Origin: Flavobacteriales bacterium
GTDB lineage: Bacteria > Bacteroidota > Bacteroidia > Flavobacteriales_F > PHOS-HE28
DNA: 48,003 nucleotides
Direction of reading: 5' to 3'
Assembly: GCA_016717225.1 (NCBI GenBank)
Contig: JADKGB010000025.1
Location: forward strand, 1-48,003
In this document: piece by piece, positions 33,658 through 42,745 of the stretch
Layout of the letters: every line of letters starts with the position of its first letter
Position numbering within the stretch: position 1 is the first letter of the stretch
Program-made: the position numbers and the translations under genes
The notes under the pieces: model-generated
Told to the model about the DNA's origin: nothing
Database searches by the model: none
What the model saw: the letters and a program-made list of their open reading frames with translations, nothing else

Positions 33658-36102
33658 TCAGCCTTGCGTGTATACCCTTTTCACTCGAGAACTGATACTC
33701 GTAAGTGCCTCGTAGGGAATGGTGCCCAGATCATTCGCATAATCCTGCAAGGAGTGGCCTTGCCCGAACACAACCACGTCATCACCAGGCTTGGTCTCGA
33801 TCAGGGTGACGTCCACCATGCACATATCCATGCAGATACTTCCCACAAAGGGGGCGGGGATCCCTTTGACCCACACCTTGCCCGCGCCATTACCGAGTCG
33901 TCTGGAGAGACCATCGGCATAGCCTATCGGCAGAATAGCGATGCGCGTGTCGCGCTCTGTGATAAAGCGACGGCCATATCCGATGCTATCGCCTTTCGGT
34001 ACTCTTTTAACCTGAGCGATCACGGTGCGCAATGTGACCGTCGGCATCAGCAGAGCGGTTTCGGCCGGGCTTGATCCAACACCATGCAATCCGATGCCCA
34101 ATCGCACCATATCGAAACGAGCTTCTGGAAAACGGGTGATACCGCCACTGTTGGCAATGTGCCACAGCGGCTTGTAACCGAGCACTTCGCAGATGCGTGA
34201 AGCCATGCTCGCAAAGTCAGCGATCTGTTTTCGCGTGAACACATCGTGTTGCGGATCCTCACTCGCGGCCAGGTGACTGAGAATGGACGATACGCGCAAT
34301 CGGTCGTTGGAACGCAACTGTTCCAACAGTGCGGGCATATCCGACCCCATGAAGCCCAGCCGGTGCATACCTGTGTCGAGCTTGATATGAACCGGTGGGG
34401 CTTCGTGCATTTGCTTTGCCGAGGCGATGGCCTCGTTCAGTGAACGCAGGTCGTACACCTCCGGTTCCAAGCGGAAACGGTGCAGCGTTTCCATGGCAAC
34501 CGGCTCCGGGTTCATCACCATGATGGGCATGGTGATGCCGTGCGACCGCAGCTCGATGCCCTCATCAGCGTATGCCACACCCAAGTAATGTACACGCTCG
34601 TGCTCGAAGAGCCGCGCGAGTTCCACTGCGCCACTTCCATACCCAAAGGCCTTCACCATCGCCATCGTGCGCACGCCTGAAGAGATCAACGCGCGGTAGT
34701 GGTTCAGGTTGTGGAGGATCGCTTCTAGGTTGATCTCCAGTTCGGTGCCGTGCACCTGCTGCTGCCAGCGCTCCACGATGCGCTCAAAACCGAAGCGTCG
34801 GGCACCTTTGATGAGCACGACGGCCCCTGCCAAGCCAACGATGCCTTCTTCCTGAAGGAGCGCCTCCACGCTTTCATGGAAGCTCGCCTTGCCGCTGAAT
34901 GACGCGCGCTGCGAACCGATCACGGGCCCGACGGCGATGATCCGCTCGACGCCAGCTTGGGCCAGTGCCTGGGCCACTTCGCGATAGAGTGCGCCAGCAT
35001 CACCGGTGTTCTCCACTAGGTCGCTCAGCACTGCGACCATGGGCCGACCATGCGCCACGCGTCGCATGTGGTCCAATGCGGAAAGAAGTGAACTCTTGTC
35101 GAGGCTATAAGTGTCGTCTATGAGCGTGGTCCCGTGTGCGCCCTGCACGGTGCGCATGCGCATATCCACGGGCACCAGAAGTGCCAGTCTTTCGCGGATC
35201 CATTCCGGAGATCGGCCGAGATGCAGACAGACCCCGATGCACGTGAGGGCGTTCTCGATACTCGCGTTATCGTCAAACGGGATGGTGAATGATGACCCAA
35301 CGCCATCATGCGTGATATCGATGCCGCACGAACCGTCCAGCACCTGGGTTTCTTCGACCGTGACAAAGTTGCCATCATCAGCTCCGATGGTCAGTTCCTT
35401 GATCGACCGTGGGGCGTCAAGAGAGCGTGAAACCACGACATCCGCACCACTGAACAGCTTTCGCTTTTCCGACAACTTCAACGCACGATCACCGTGGAAA
35501 CCCTCGTCATGCGCATCACCGATGCTGGTAAGCACCCCGATCGTCGGCCGGATGATGGCTTCCAACCTCTCCATCTCCCCCGGCTTGCTGATGCCCGCCT
35601 CGAAGATGCCCAGTGTGTGTTCGAGCCCCATACGCAAAACGCTCAACGGCACGCCCACCTGGCTGTTCCAGCTGCCCGGGCTGCGCACGATGTTCTCTTC
35701 GTGATGGAGCATCTGCCAGAGCCACTCCTTCACGATGGTCTTGCCGTTGCTGCCCGTGATGCCGATCACCGGAATATTGAAGCGCGCACGGTGCCACGCG
35801 GCGAATCGCTGGAGCGCCACAAGTGTGTCCTCGACGATAATGGCGTTCACGCCGTCCACCTCCGAAATGCGATCCTGAAGCACCATGAAATCGCGCAAGC
35901 CCTTGCTCCGCAATTCGGCGATGTGGTCGTGACCATCATTCCTTGGTCCACGGAGAGCAATAAAAAGAGCGCCTGGTGATGTATCCGCATGGCGAGAATC
36001 GATGATCACCCTATCGATTTCGGCTCCTGCAGCCGCTCCCATCACAAGCCTTCCGCCCAATGCTTCGGCGATGGTGGCCATGGAGTAGCGGAAGGCGCTC
36101 AT
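33658..36102 (-). CDS. Bifunctional UDP-MurNAc-tripeptide:D-Ala-D-Ala ligase / alanine racemase
   Basis: This fusion (814 residues) makes D-alanine and adds the D-Ala-D-Ala dipeptide to UDP-MurNAc-tripeptide in the cytosol. Residues 1-450 are MurF, with the ATP loop GITGSNGKT (Lys121). Residues of about 455-814 are a type III PLP alanine racemase, with MVKAFGYGSG holding the PLP lysine (Lys484) and the Tyr-containing segment SIGYGRRF that supplies the second catalytic base. The fusion is a known form in Bacteroidota and not an assembly error. The start overlaps the tdk stop by four bases (ATGA), so tdk and murF-alr are coupled. Confidence 0.95.
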   Translation of the reverse strand: MSAFRYSMATIAEALGGRLVMGAAAGAEIDRVIIDSRHADTSPGALFIALRGPRNDGHDHIAELRSKGLRDFMVLQDRISEVDGVNAIIVEDTLVALQRFAAWHRARFNIPVIGITGSNGKTIVKEWLWQMLHHEENIVRSPGSWNSQVGVPLSVLRMGLEHTLGIFEAGISKPGEMERLEAIIRPTIGVLTSIGDAHDEGFHGDRALKLSEKRKLFSGADVVVSRSLDAPRSIKELTIGADDGNFVTVEETQVLDGSCGIDITHDGVGSSFTIPFDDNASIENALTCIGVCLHLGRSPEWIRERLALLVPVDMRMRTVQGAHGTTLIDDTYSLDKSSLLSALDHMRRVAHGRPMVAVLSDLVENTGDAGALYREVAQALAQAGVERIIAVGPVIGSQRASFSGKASFHESVEALLQEEGIVGLAGAVVLIKGARRFGFERIVERWQQQVHGTELEINLEAILHNLNHYRALISSGVRTMAMVKAFGYGSGAVELARLFEHERVHYLGVAYADEGIELRSHGITMPIMVMNPEPVAMETLHRFRLEPEVYDLRSLNEAIASAKQMHEAPPVHIKLDTGMHRLGFMGSDMPALLEQLRSNDRLRVSSILSHLAASEDPQHDVFTRKQIADFASMASRICEVLGYKPLWHIANSGGITRFPEARFDMVRLGIGLHGVGSSPAETALLMPTVTLRTVIAQVKRVPKGDSIGYGRRFITERDTRIAILPIGYADGLSRRLGNGAGKVWVKGIPAPFVGSICMDMCMVDVTLIETKPGDDVVVFGQGHSLQDYANDLGTIPYEALTSISSRVKRVYTQG

Positions 36103-36695
36103 CCGTTGGCAGTTTGCTGAGCGGAAATGGCCAGATCGAAGCAGCCACGGCAGAGCGGTTCATAGGTGTCGGTCTCCCCGAGCACCACCAACTCCTTGTG
36201 CGCCGTGGTGCGGTGGCTGAACGTGGCCAGCTCACCACACCGCATGCAGATGGCGTGCACCTTGGTGACGAACTCGGCCATGGCCATCAACTGTGGCATG
36301 GGGCCGAAGGGGCGGCCCTGGAAGTCCATATCGAGCCCAGCAATGATCACGCGCACGCCCTGGCCGGCGAGCTGAACACACACCGCGGGCAAGCCATCAT
36401 CGAAGAACTGCGCCTCGTCGATACCCACTACTTCGATATCACCCGCGAGCAAAAGCAAGTTGCTGCTGCTGGGCACAGGTGTGCTGCGGATGGTGGTGCC
36501 TTCGTGGCTTACCACATTGTTCTCATCGTAGCGCGTATCAACCCCTGGCTTGAAGATCTCCACCTTCTGTTTGGCGAATTCAGCCCGGCGCAAACGGCGG
36601 ATCAGTTCCTCGGTTTTACCGCTGAACATACTGCCACAGATCACTTCCACCCAGCCTTTGCGTTGCGAGCGGCTGGCAGCACGTTCCAGGAACAT
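36099..36695 (-). CDS. tdk: Thymidine kinase, type II
   Basis: The enzyme phosphorylates thymidine to dTMP in the salvage pathway. The 198-residue product has the P-loop GSMFSGKT (residues 21-28), the ATP-site Asp in VVGIDEAQFFDD and a zinc finger with AICMRCGE and LCRGCF, as in family II enzymes. Its length is usual. The promoter box TAACTTCG at 36757-36764 lies 62 bases upstream. It shares the region with a divergent promoter for the hypothetical gene at 36.8 kb. Confidence 0.95.
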   Translation of the reverse strand: MFLERAASRSQRKGWVEVICGSMFSGKTEELIRRLRRAEFAKQKVEIFKPGVDTRYDENNVVSHEGTTIRSTPVPSSSNLLLLAGDIEVVGIDEAQFFDDGLPAVCVQLAGQGVRVIIAGLDMDFQGRPFGPMPQLMAMAEFVTKVHAICMRCGELATFSHRTTAHKELVVLGETDTYEPLCRGCFDLAISAQQTANG

Positions 36696-36740
36696 TGGTC
36701 GGGTTAAAGCCCTGAAGTGAGGCTGGTCCTGAGTTCCAGC

Positions 36741-36748
36741 TACTTTTG
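36741..36748 (+). promoter_or_regulatory. Promoter -7 box TACTTTTG upstream of the 36.8-kb gene
   Basis: TACTTTTGGGTC is an exact TAnnTTTG match, 68 bases before the chosen ATG at 36816. The in-frame ATG at 36717 lies upstream of it and is therefore unlikely as the start. Confidence 0.45.
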
Positions 36749-36756
36749 GGTCGGTG

Positions 36757-36764
36757 CGAAGTTA
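36757..36764 (-). promoter_or_regulatory. Promoter -7 box TAACTTCG upstream of tdk
   Basis: The minus strand reads TAACTTCGCACCGACCC, with the GCACC extension. It sits eight bases from the plus-strand box, making a compact divergent promoter pair. Confidence 0.5.
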
Positions 36765-36815
36765 GATGGATCTTCGCGCAATGCTTTACGGTCACCAAGG
36801 ATCGCCAACGCCCGC

Positions 36816-37598
36816 ATGAACGACGCCCAACCTACAGAGCACATGCATCAACTGCTGGCCAACTTGGAGCAAGCGCTTCGAGACCTGGATGCCGGCAATT
36901 TGGATCTGGACGGGCTTGATAAAGCCAGCAAACAGGCTCAATCGCTGTATGAGCGTCTCGTTGTTCTTCGGCACAAGGCACGCGAAGGGCAGCGGCCTAA
37001 GGCATCGTCGACACCGCTTTCAGTGGTGAAAGAACCCCAGGCCATTTCTGCCGAACTACCTTCCATGCGATTGGATACCCGGCCTTCTGAGACATCTCCG
37101 CGCCAGACATCCTTGATCGATGCGATCGCGGAGACAGAAACAAAACCAGCCAAAAAGGCCGTACCAGCGATCGCGGAGAAAACTCCAGCGGCACCTGTCA
37201 GCGAAGAGAAGCCAATTGCACAGCCACCCATGGCACCCATTTCTATCGAGGTAAAGAGCTTCGACATGGGTGGGAATACACCGCCGAGATCGAAGCCCAC
37301 CAAGCCTGCGGAGAAGACCACGCCCAAGGGCCCCACCCTCGCAGACAAACTCGAGCACGCACCCGTAACGGACCTTCACAAGGCGATCGCCTTGAGCCAG
37401 AAATTCTGGTTCGTAGCAGAACTTTTTGCTGGCCAACGTGAGCGCTATGAGAAGGCGATCGACAGCATCAATGGCCTGAAAACACTCGAAGATGCCACGG
37501 CTTTCGTAGCGACGGAAGTGCTCAGTAAAACTGGTAAGCCACCGGCCGAGGATGCCGTCAAAGCATTCAGCGAACTGGTGGAACGGCGTTTCAAATAA
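36816..37598 (+). CDS. Conserved hypothetical protein with C-terminal helical domain
   Basis: The 260-residue product has no signal peptide. The N-terminal 65 residues form a helical segment (MHQLLANLEQALRDLDAGNL, LYERLVVLRHKAREGQ). A Pro/Ala/Lys-rich linker of about 110 residues follows. The last 75 residues (DLHKAIALSQKFWFVAELFA, then RYEKAIDSINGLKTLEDATAF and AFSELVERRFK) form a conserved-looking helical domain of a type widely found in Bacteroidota with no assigned function. The layout of two helical ends joined by a flexible linker suggests an adaptor or scaffold; this is a guess. It heads the plus-strand run through rsmI, with an M28 peptidase ten bases downstream. Confidence 0.75.
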   Translation: MNDAQPTEHMHQLLANLEQALRDLDAGNLDLDGLDKASKQAQSLYERLVVLRHKAREGQRPKASSTPLSVVKEPQAISAELPSMRLDTRPSETSPRQTSLIDAIAETETKPAKKAVPAIAEKTPAAPVSEEKPIAQPPMAPISIEVKSFDMGGNTPPRSKPTKPAEKTTPKGPTLADKLEHAPVTDLHKAIALSQKFWFVAELFAGQRERYEKAIDSINGLKTLEDATAFVATEVLSKTGKPPAEDAVKAFSELVERRFK

Positions 37599-37608
37599 CT
37601 GAACCGGA

Positions 37609-38883
37609 ATGAGCAAGTGCGTCCTGATCCTGGTCACCGGTCTTTCATTGACCTCCTGTGCGAGCGCACAGAACTTACCCTCTGTAAAGGACAAGGCCCG
37701 GGCGTATGTGAACACGCTTGCAGGTCCAGAGATGCATGGGCGCGGTTATGTGATGGAGGGGGATCGGATCGCGGCGGATTGGATCGAGCAACAGTTCGAC
37801 AGGCTCGGTTTGGAAAAGCTCCATGAGCATCGTTTCCAGCCCTTCACGTTCCCGGTGAACACGTTCCCCGACAGCGTGCGCTTGTCCGTAGATGGCAAAG
37901 CCCTTGTTCCGGGTGTGGATTTCATTACGGACCCGGCGAGTGGCTCTTCAGAAGGTGAGTTCCATCTGGTGCCTCTGGTGCTTGAAGACCTGCTGAGCCC
38001 GGAACGCAAAGCCATGACCATGGGTGTGTTGGTGGGCAACTTGGCATATCTCGATTTCCCGCTCACCACGAACCGTGATACGCTCGCCCTTTATGAGCAA
38101 TTGGAGGCTGAAGTAGTTCGCTATGCACCTGTATTGCGCAAGGCTCAAGGCAAGCTAACGTGGAGCGTAGCCGGGGAACAAAAACGCAACGCGGTGCTCG
38201 AAGTGAAACCGGAATTCATTCCGGATAGTTCGCAGACCGTGTCGATCCACGTGAGGAACACGTTCATTCCACGACACTCCGCACGCAACGTTTTCGGTGT
38301 GGTGGAAGCCAAGGGCGGCAGTAAGGACTGGATCGTGGTTTCTGCACATTACGATCATCTCGGCCACATGGGACCCGATGTGCTCTTCCCCGGCGCGAAC
38401 GACAACGCGAGCGGGATGAGCATGCTGTTGTGCCTTGCCGAAGAGATCAAGAACCACCCGCTGAAGAAGAACGTATTGTTCATCGCCTTCGCGGGCGAAG
38501 AAGCGGGATTGCAAGGCAGCACCTGGTGTGTTACCGATCGTCCGATCGACCTATCAAGTATCCGCATGATGATCAACCTGGACCTGAACGGAACAGGAGA
38601 AGAAGGCATCACGGTGGTGAACAGCACCGAGCAGCAAAAACTGTTCGATGAACTGGTGGCGATCAACGCGAAAGAGAAGCTGTTGACAGTGGTGAAACCG
38701 CGAGGTCCGGCATGCAATAGTGACCATTGCCCTTTCGTGCAGAAAGGCGTACCAGCGGTGTTCATCTACACCATGGGCGGCATCAGTGCGTACCACGATG
38801 TGTTCGATAAACCGGAGACACTACCCCTCACGGAATTTGACGATCTCTATCGTTTGCTGGTTGCAGCGCTGAAGACGATCTGA
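37609..38883 (+). CDS. Second secreted M28-family metallopeptidase
   Basis: The 424-residue product begins with a signal sequence (MSKCVLILVTGLSLTSCASAQ) whose LTSC could be a lipobox, so it is either a lipoprotein or a secreted protein cut after AQ. The M28 zinc domain shows SAHYDHLGHMG, ANDNASGMSM, the catalytic GEEAGLQGS and SDHCPFVQKG. There is a PA-like insert ahead of the core (VDFITDPASGSSEGEFHLVPL). No PDZ domain is seen, in contrast with the M28 enzyme at 1.0-2.7 kb. The stop overlaps the rsmI start by one base (TGATG). Confidence 0.9.
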   Translation: MSKCVLILVTGLSLTSCASAQNLPSVKDKARAYVNTLAGPEMHGRGYVMEGDRIAADWIEQQFDRLGLEKLHEHRFQPFTFPVNTFPDSVRLSVDGKALVPGVDFITDPASGSSEGEFHLVPLVLEDLLSPERKAMTMGVLVGNLAYLDFPLTTNRDTLALYEQLEAEVVRYAPVLRKAQGKLTWSVAGEQKRNAVLEVKPEFIPDSSQTVSIHVRNTFIPRHSARNVFGVVEAKGGSKDWIVVSAHYDHLGHMGPDVLFPGANDNASGMSMLLCLAEEIKNHPLKKNVLFIAFAGEEAGLQGSTWCVTDRPIDLSSIRMMINLDLNGTGEEGITVVNSTEQQKLFDELVAINAKEKLLTVVKPRGPACNSDHCPFVQKGVPAVFIYTMGGISAYHDVFDKPETLPLTEFDDLYRLLVAALKTI

Positions 38884-39590
38884 TGTCCGCAGGTAAACTC
38901 ATTCTGGTCCCCACGCCCATCGGCAACTTGGAGGACATCACCCTCCGTGCGATCCGTGTTCTTGGCGAAGTGGATGCGGTGATCGCTGAAGACACGCGCG
39001 TGAGCGGACGTTTGTTGCAGCACCTCGGCATCAGCAAGCCGTTCATTCCCTTCCATGCGCACAATGAGCATCACGTATTGGAGAACATCATCGCCCGGCT
39101 GCAACAGGGCGGCACCTTGGCATTGGTGAGCGACGCAGGTACACCAGCGATCAGCGACCCGGGCTTTCTGCTTGTGCGCGCTTGCGTTAAGGCAGATATC
39201 GTTGTTGAAACACTCCCGGGGCCTACCGCTTTCGTACCCGCATTGGTGAACAGCGGATTGCCATGTGACCGCTTCACGTTCGAAGGCTTTCTTCCTGTGA
39301 AGAAGGGACGGCAGACGCGGTTGACCGAATTGAGAACGGAAACGCGCACCATGGTTTTCTACGAGAGCCCACACCGTATCGTGCGCACGCTGAAGGATCT
39401 CGCGGAGGCCTTCGGCGGTGATCGCCAAGCGAGCGTTTCGCGGGAATTGAGCAAGATGTTCGAGGAGAACGCGCAAGGAAATTTGGCGGAACTCATCGCG
39501 CATTTCGGTGCGAAAGATCCGAAAGGAGAATTCGTGGTTGTCGTTGCGGGTGCTACAGACAGGGACCGAACGCCTGATCCACTCTTGTAA
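38883..39590 (+). CDS. rsmI: 16S rRNA (cytidine(1402)-2'-O)-methyltransferase
   Basis: RsmI methylates the ribose of C1402 in the decoding centre of 16S rRNA, using S-adenosylmethionine. The 235-residue product has the family opening LILVPTPIGNLEDITLRAIR, EVDAVIAEDTRVSG, the segment LVSDAGTPAISDPGFLLVRA and FYESPHRIVRTL, all typical of the tetrapyrrole-methylase fold. The length of 235 is slightly shorter than the 280-residue enterobacterial form, as in many Bacteroidota. It is joined to the M28 gene by an overlapping TGATG. Confidence 0.95.
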   Translation: MSAGKLILVPTPIGNLEDITLRAIRVLGEVDAVIAEDTRVSGRLLQHLGISKPFIPFHAHNEHHVLENIIARLQQGGTLALVSDAGTPAISDPGFLLVRACVKADIVVETLPGPTAFVPALVNSGLPCDRFTFEGFLPVKKGRQTRLTELRTETRTMVFYESPHRIVRTLKDLAEAFGGDRQASVSRELSKMFEENAQGNLAELIAHFGAKDPKGEFVVVVAGATDRDRTPDPLL

Positions 39591-39604
39591 CATCACGAAG
39601 TAAC

Positions 39605-39982
39605 ATGGCTTCCGAGGAATTCATCACGGTTGCCATATTCACCCTGCCCCATGAAATGGCCGTGTCCCGTGCCCGGTTGGAATGGGAAGGGATAGAATGC
39701 TTCGCGAAAGATGAACACACTGTGGCAGCGCACCCGTTGTATTCGAATGTGATCGGTGGGATCAAATTACAAGTGCGGATCTCGGATGTTGCCCGCGCGA
39801 GAGAAATACTCTTTGAAGCTGGGACCTTATTGAAAGACGAACAACCCGTGGACCTGGGGAGAGAAGTATCCCAACAACTGGCCGATATACTTCGATTCCC
39901 TTCTGTTCCAGCCAAACATATGAGACTGGTCGCATGGGGTCTCATCGCTCTGGTAGTTGTGCTGCTTGTTCTTCTGGCCTGA
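39605..39982 (+). CDS. DUF2007-type protein with C-terminal membrane anchor
   Basis: The 125-residue product has a DUF2007 domain at the N terminus: FITVAIFTLPHEMAVSRARLE, EGIECFAKDE and GGIKLQVRISDVARAREIL fit the usual pattern in which a small alpha-beta fold resembles a signal-transducing PII-like ring. A single hydrophobic anchor (LVAWGLIALVVVLLVLLA) ends the protein. The function of the domain is not known. It is followed three bases later by a small zinc-ribbon protein; the pair looks co-transcribed. Confidence 0.75.
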   Translation: MASEEFITVAIFTLPHEMAVSRARLEWEGIECFAKDEHTVAAHPLYSNVIGGIKLQVRISDVARAREILFEAGTLLKDEQPVDLGREVSQQLADILRFPSVPAKHMRLVAWGLIALVVVLLVLLA

Positions 39983-39985
39983 GAC

Positions 39986-40186
39986 ATGTCTCCTGAACCG
40001 ATAGAACCCAGATGCCCAAAGTGCGGTTCTGACAATATCCGGAGGGAGCGGTATGCCAAGCGTGCATTCGGTTGGGCAATGCTGCTTTTCGGCGTTCCCC
40101 TACCGGTCAAGGGGTCCAACTGGTTCTGCTTCGACTGCCGGGCGGAGTTCAAGCCAACAACAAAGAAGCGGGACTCGGGGACTTGA
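39986..40186 (+). CDS. Small zinc-ribbon protein
   Basis: The 66-residue product has two Cys pairs, CPKCGS near the N terminus and CFDC near the C terminus, which form a zinc ribbon. Between them is a stretch that is moderately hydrophobic (AFGWAMLLFGVPLPV). The protein has a basic tail. The function is unknown. It follows the DUF2007 gene by three bases, which suggests a joint role, possibly at the membrane. The stop faces that of hemB with an 11-base gap. Confidence 0.7.
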   Translation: MSPEPIEPRCPKCGSDNIRRERYAKRAFGWAMLLFGVPLPVKGSNWFCFDCRAEFKPTTKKRDSGT

Positions 40187-40197
40187 TCAAAGTCGAC

Positions 40198-41172
40198 CTA
40201 CAACCACCCCTTCTCCACCACCTCCCGCGCATGATAGGTGATGATGACATCGGCGCCGGCACGTGCGAAGGCGTGCAGGTTCTCCAAGGTCATCAAACGT
40301 TCATCGATCAGTCCTGCGGCGGCAGCGATCTTCACCATGCTGTACTCGGCACTCACGTTGTAACAGGCGAGTGGCAGGTCGGTGCGTTGACGTAGCTGGG
40401 AGATGATATCCAGATACGCGAGCGCAGGTTTCACCATCAGGATATCGGCGCCTTCGTCCTCATCGAGCAATGCTTCGCGCATGGCTTCGCGGCCGTTGCG
40501 AGCGTCCATCTGATAAGAGCGTCGATCGCCGAAGCCCGGTGCGGAACCTGCGGCTTCCCGGAACGGCCCGTAGTAGGCCGAAGCGAATTTGACAGCATAG
40601 CTCATCAGCGCCGTGTTCGTGAAGCCATCTGCATCGAGTCCTTTGCGCATGGCTCCGATACGCCCGTCCATCATGTCGCTGGGCGCTACCATGTCCGCTC
40701 CGGCTTGTGCGTGCGCGAGTGCCATCTTCACCAAGCGTTCAACACTCGCATCGTTCACCACTTCGTGATCGTGCACGATGCCACAATGCCCGTGTGTGGT
40801 ATAGGCACATAGGCAGACATCGGTGATCACGTAGAGATCCCGGCCGAACGCCTTCTTCAGTTCGCGGATAGCGGTGGGCACCACACTGCGATCGTTCCAT
40901 GCGGCATCCCCTTCTTCACTCTTCGGCCCTTGCACCCCGAACAGCAAGACCTTGTTGATACCGAGTTTCAATCCTGATTCCACATCGGTGAGCAACGTAT
41001 CGACCGTGAAGTGATGGATGCCCGGCATCGCAGCGATGGGATCCCTCATACCTGTTCCCGGTTTCACGAAATACGGGTAGATGAACTGGTTTCTGTTTAC
41101 GCGTGTTTCCGCAAGGGCTTCGCGTATCACAGGATCCTTGCGAAGGCGTCGTGGCCGGTTCAACAGTTCCAT
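40198..41172 (-). CDS. hemB: Delta-aminolevulinic acid dehydratase (porphobilinogen synthase)
   Basis: The enzyme condenses two 5-aminolevulinate molecules to porphobilinogen, the second step on the way to heme. I set the start at MELLNRPRRLRKDP, giving 324 residues, because a longer frame to 41205 would run back into hemCD. Metal-binding cysteines appear in DVCLCAYTTHGHCG, a zinc-type site. The two Schiff-base lysines are in VKFASAYYGPFR and LMVKPALAYLD. The gene lies seven bases after hemCD in the hemA-hemCD-hemB operon. Confidence 0.96.
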   Translation of the reverse strand: MELLNRPRRLRKDPVIREALAETRVNRNQFIYPYFVKPGTGMRDPIAAMPGIHHFTVDTLLTDVESGLKLGINKVLLFGVQGPKSEEGDAAWNDRSVVPTAIRELKKAFGRDLYVITDVCLCAYTTHGHCGIVHDHEVVNDASVERLVKMALAHAQAGADMVAPSDMMDGRIGAMRKGLDADGFTNTALMSYAVKFASAYYGPFREAAGSAPGFGDRRSYQMDARNGREAMREALLDEDEGADILMVKPALAYLDIISQLRQRTDLPLACYNVSAEYSMVKIAAAAGLIDERLMTLENLHAFARAGADVIITYHAREVVEKGWL

Positions 41173-41179
41173 GGTTCGT

Positions 41180-42745
41180 TCAGGTTGAAAGGTTGAATAC
41201 GGCATCCATCAACGCCATCTCGTTGCTGGCCCATGGGATGATGGCGCTTACCCCGGAGAGCTCCCGGATACGTTGCGCGGTGCTTGTTCCCATGGCGATG
41301 CACGCCTCGAAGGTGTCCAGTTTCACGATAGCGTTCAAGGCACTGGCGTTATCGGGACTGGTCACTATGGCGATATCCGCCTCCGGGGCTTTCACGAAAT
41401 GTATCGGCTGCATGCGGTACACGTGCAGGTCGATCGCGTTGCCTGCGGGCATTACGCGTTGCACGGTGCGTTGGCCTTCGGTGGCACACGGGAACAACAC
41501 ACGCTGCGATCCAAAACGTCCAACATAATCCGCAGCGATGATGGGCGTGTCAGGGCCATCACCGATGTACACAACCTCGGCTCCGTGTGTGCGGAGCTCT
41601 TCCGCCGTACCCGCGCCGATCGCATCGCAGGGTGCCTCACTGAGCGAACCGCCACCCTCAACGAAGTAGCGCACCGCATTGCGTGAGGTAAAGAACAGAC
41701 GATCGAACTCACCCGGCAATGCGAATGGAACGCCCGCCGGTGTGAACAAGGGCACCGCGTTCAAGCGCACACCGTGCGCCTTGAGCACCCGTGCCATCAA
41801 CGCATCGCTTTTCAGTTCGCGGGTGATCAGTACGTTGAGGGAACGCACTGGTCCCTGCAGTCGCCGCACAGCTTCTTCCGCCAACGCATTGGCGTCGGTT
41901 CCGCCGAGGTGGATCCGTTTGGGCATCTCCTCCCACGTGCGCCCCGCAGAAGCCCAGAGGCTGAAGCCGTTCTCGTTCTTCACCGCATGAACCCCCAGCG
42001 GCACTTGGCAACCGCCGTGGTAGCCGAACAGCACCGCGCGCTCCAATCCAACGCACAATGCGGCACGATCGTCATGCAGGCCTTCCGCAGCCTCGTTGGC
42101 ATGCGCGTCATCGCGGCGTGATTGCACCGCCAAAGCGCCTTGTGCGGGTGCTGGCACGAACCACCGGGGATCGAGCGTGCGCACCACGAAGTCAGACAGG
42201 TCGAGCTCCAGGCGATCGATCCCCGCTTTCGCCAACAGGATCGCGTCGTACGTGCCGGTACGCAACTTTTCCACACGCGTGGGCACGTTACCGCGCAGGT
42301 CATTGATCGTCACATCGGGGCGGAACATCCTCAACTGCGACTTGCGACGTGCGGAAGAAGTACCGACGATCGCACCCTGCTTCAACTCGAGTGCACGCTT
42401 CATATCCAAGGCTTCACGGCGGATGATGAGCAACTCTTCGCATGCCGCACGCCCCGCGATAGCCGCGATGTGCAGGCCCGAAGGATCGCGCGTTTCCAAG
42501 TCTTTGCAACTGTGTACGGCAAGGTCTATTGTACCAGCAAGCAGCTCGTTCTCGATCTCCTTGGTGAAGAAGCCCTTGCCCTCCATCTTGTCGAACCCGA
42601 TGTCCTGGACCTGATCACCTTTCGTCTTGATGATGCGCTGTTCGCTCGGATGGCCGAGCACTTTCAGACGTGCTTCGATATGGTCCGCTTGCCAAAGCGC
42701 GAGGCGGCTTCCACGCGTACCGATCACGAGCGGACGAGCGCTCAT
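41180..42745 (-). CDS. hemC: Fused hydroxymethylbilane synthase / uroporphyrinogen-III synthase
   Basis: The 521-residue product couples two successive heme steps. Residues 1-300 are porphobilinogen deaminase, with GTRGSRLALWQADHIE, LRGNVPTRVEKL and GYHGGCQVP, where Cys246 holds the dipyrromethane cofactor. Residues of about 305-521 are a uroporphyrinogen-III synthase domain (LNVLITRELKSD, FFTSRNAVRYF, VTSPDNASALNAI and MGTSTAQRIREL). The fusion allows the unstable hydroxymethylbilane to pass directly. Its start overlaps the hemA stop by four bases. A separate UroS gene is at 23.9-24.6 kb. Confidence 0.93.
   Translation of the reverse strand: MSARPLVIGTRGSRLALWQADHIEARLKVLGHPSEQRIIKTKGDQVQDIGFDKMEGKGFFTKEIENELLAGTIDLAVHSCKDLETRDPSGLHIAAIAGRAACEELLIIRREALDMKRALELKQGAIVGTSSARRKSQLRMFRPDVTINDLRGNVPTRVEKLRTGTYDAILLAKAGIDRLELDLSDFVVRTLDPRWFVPAPAQGALAVQSRRDDAHANEAAEGLHDDRAALCVGLERAVLFGYHGGCQVPLGVHAVKNENGFSLWASAGRTWEEMPKRIHLGGTDANALAEEAVRRLQGPVRSLNVLITRELKSDALMARVLKAHGVRLNAVPLFTPAGVPFALPGEFDRLFFTSRNAVRYFVEGGGSLSEAPCDAIGAGTAEELRTHGAEVVYIGDGPDTPIIAADYVGRFGSQRVLFPCATEGQRTVQRVMPAGNAIDLHVYRMQPIHFVKAPEADIAIVTSPDNASALNAIVKLDTFEACIAMGTSTAQRIRELSGVSAIIPWASNEMALMDAVFNLST

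Noticed and set aside
33658..36102. Assembly error joining murF and alr
   Set aside because: Both halves are complete and this fusion is an established form in Bacteroidota.
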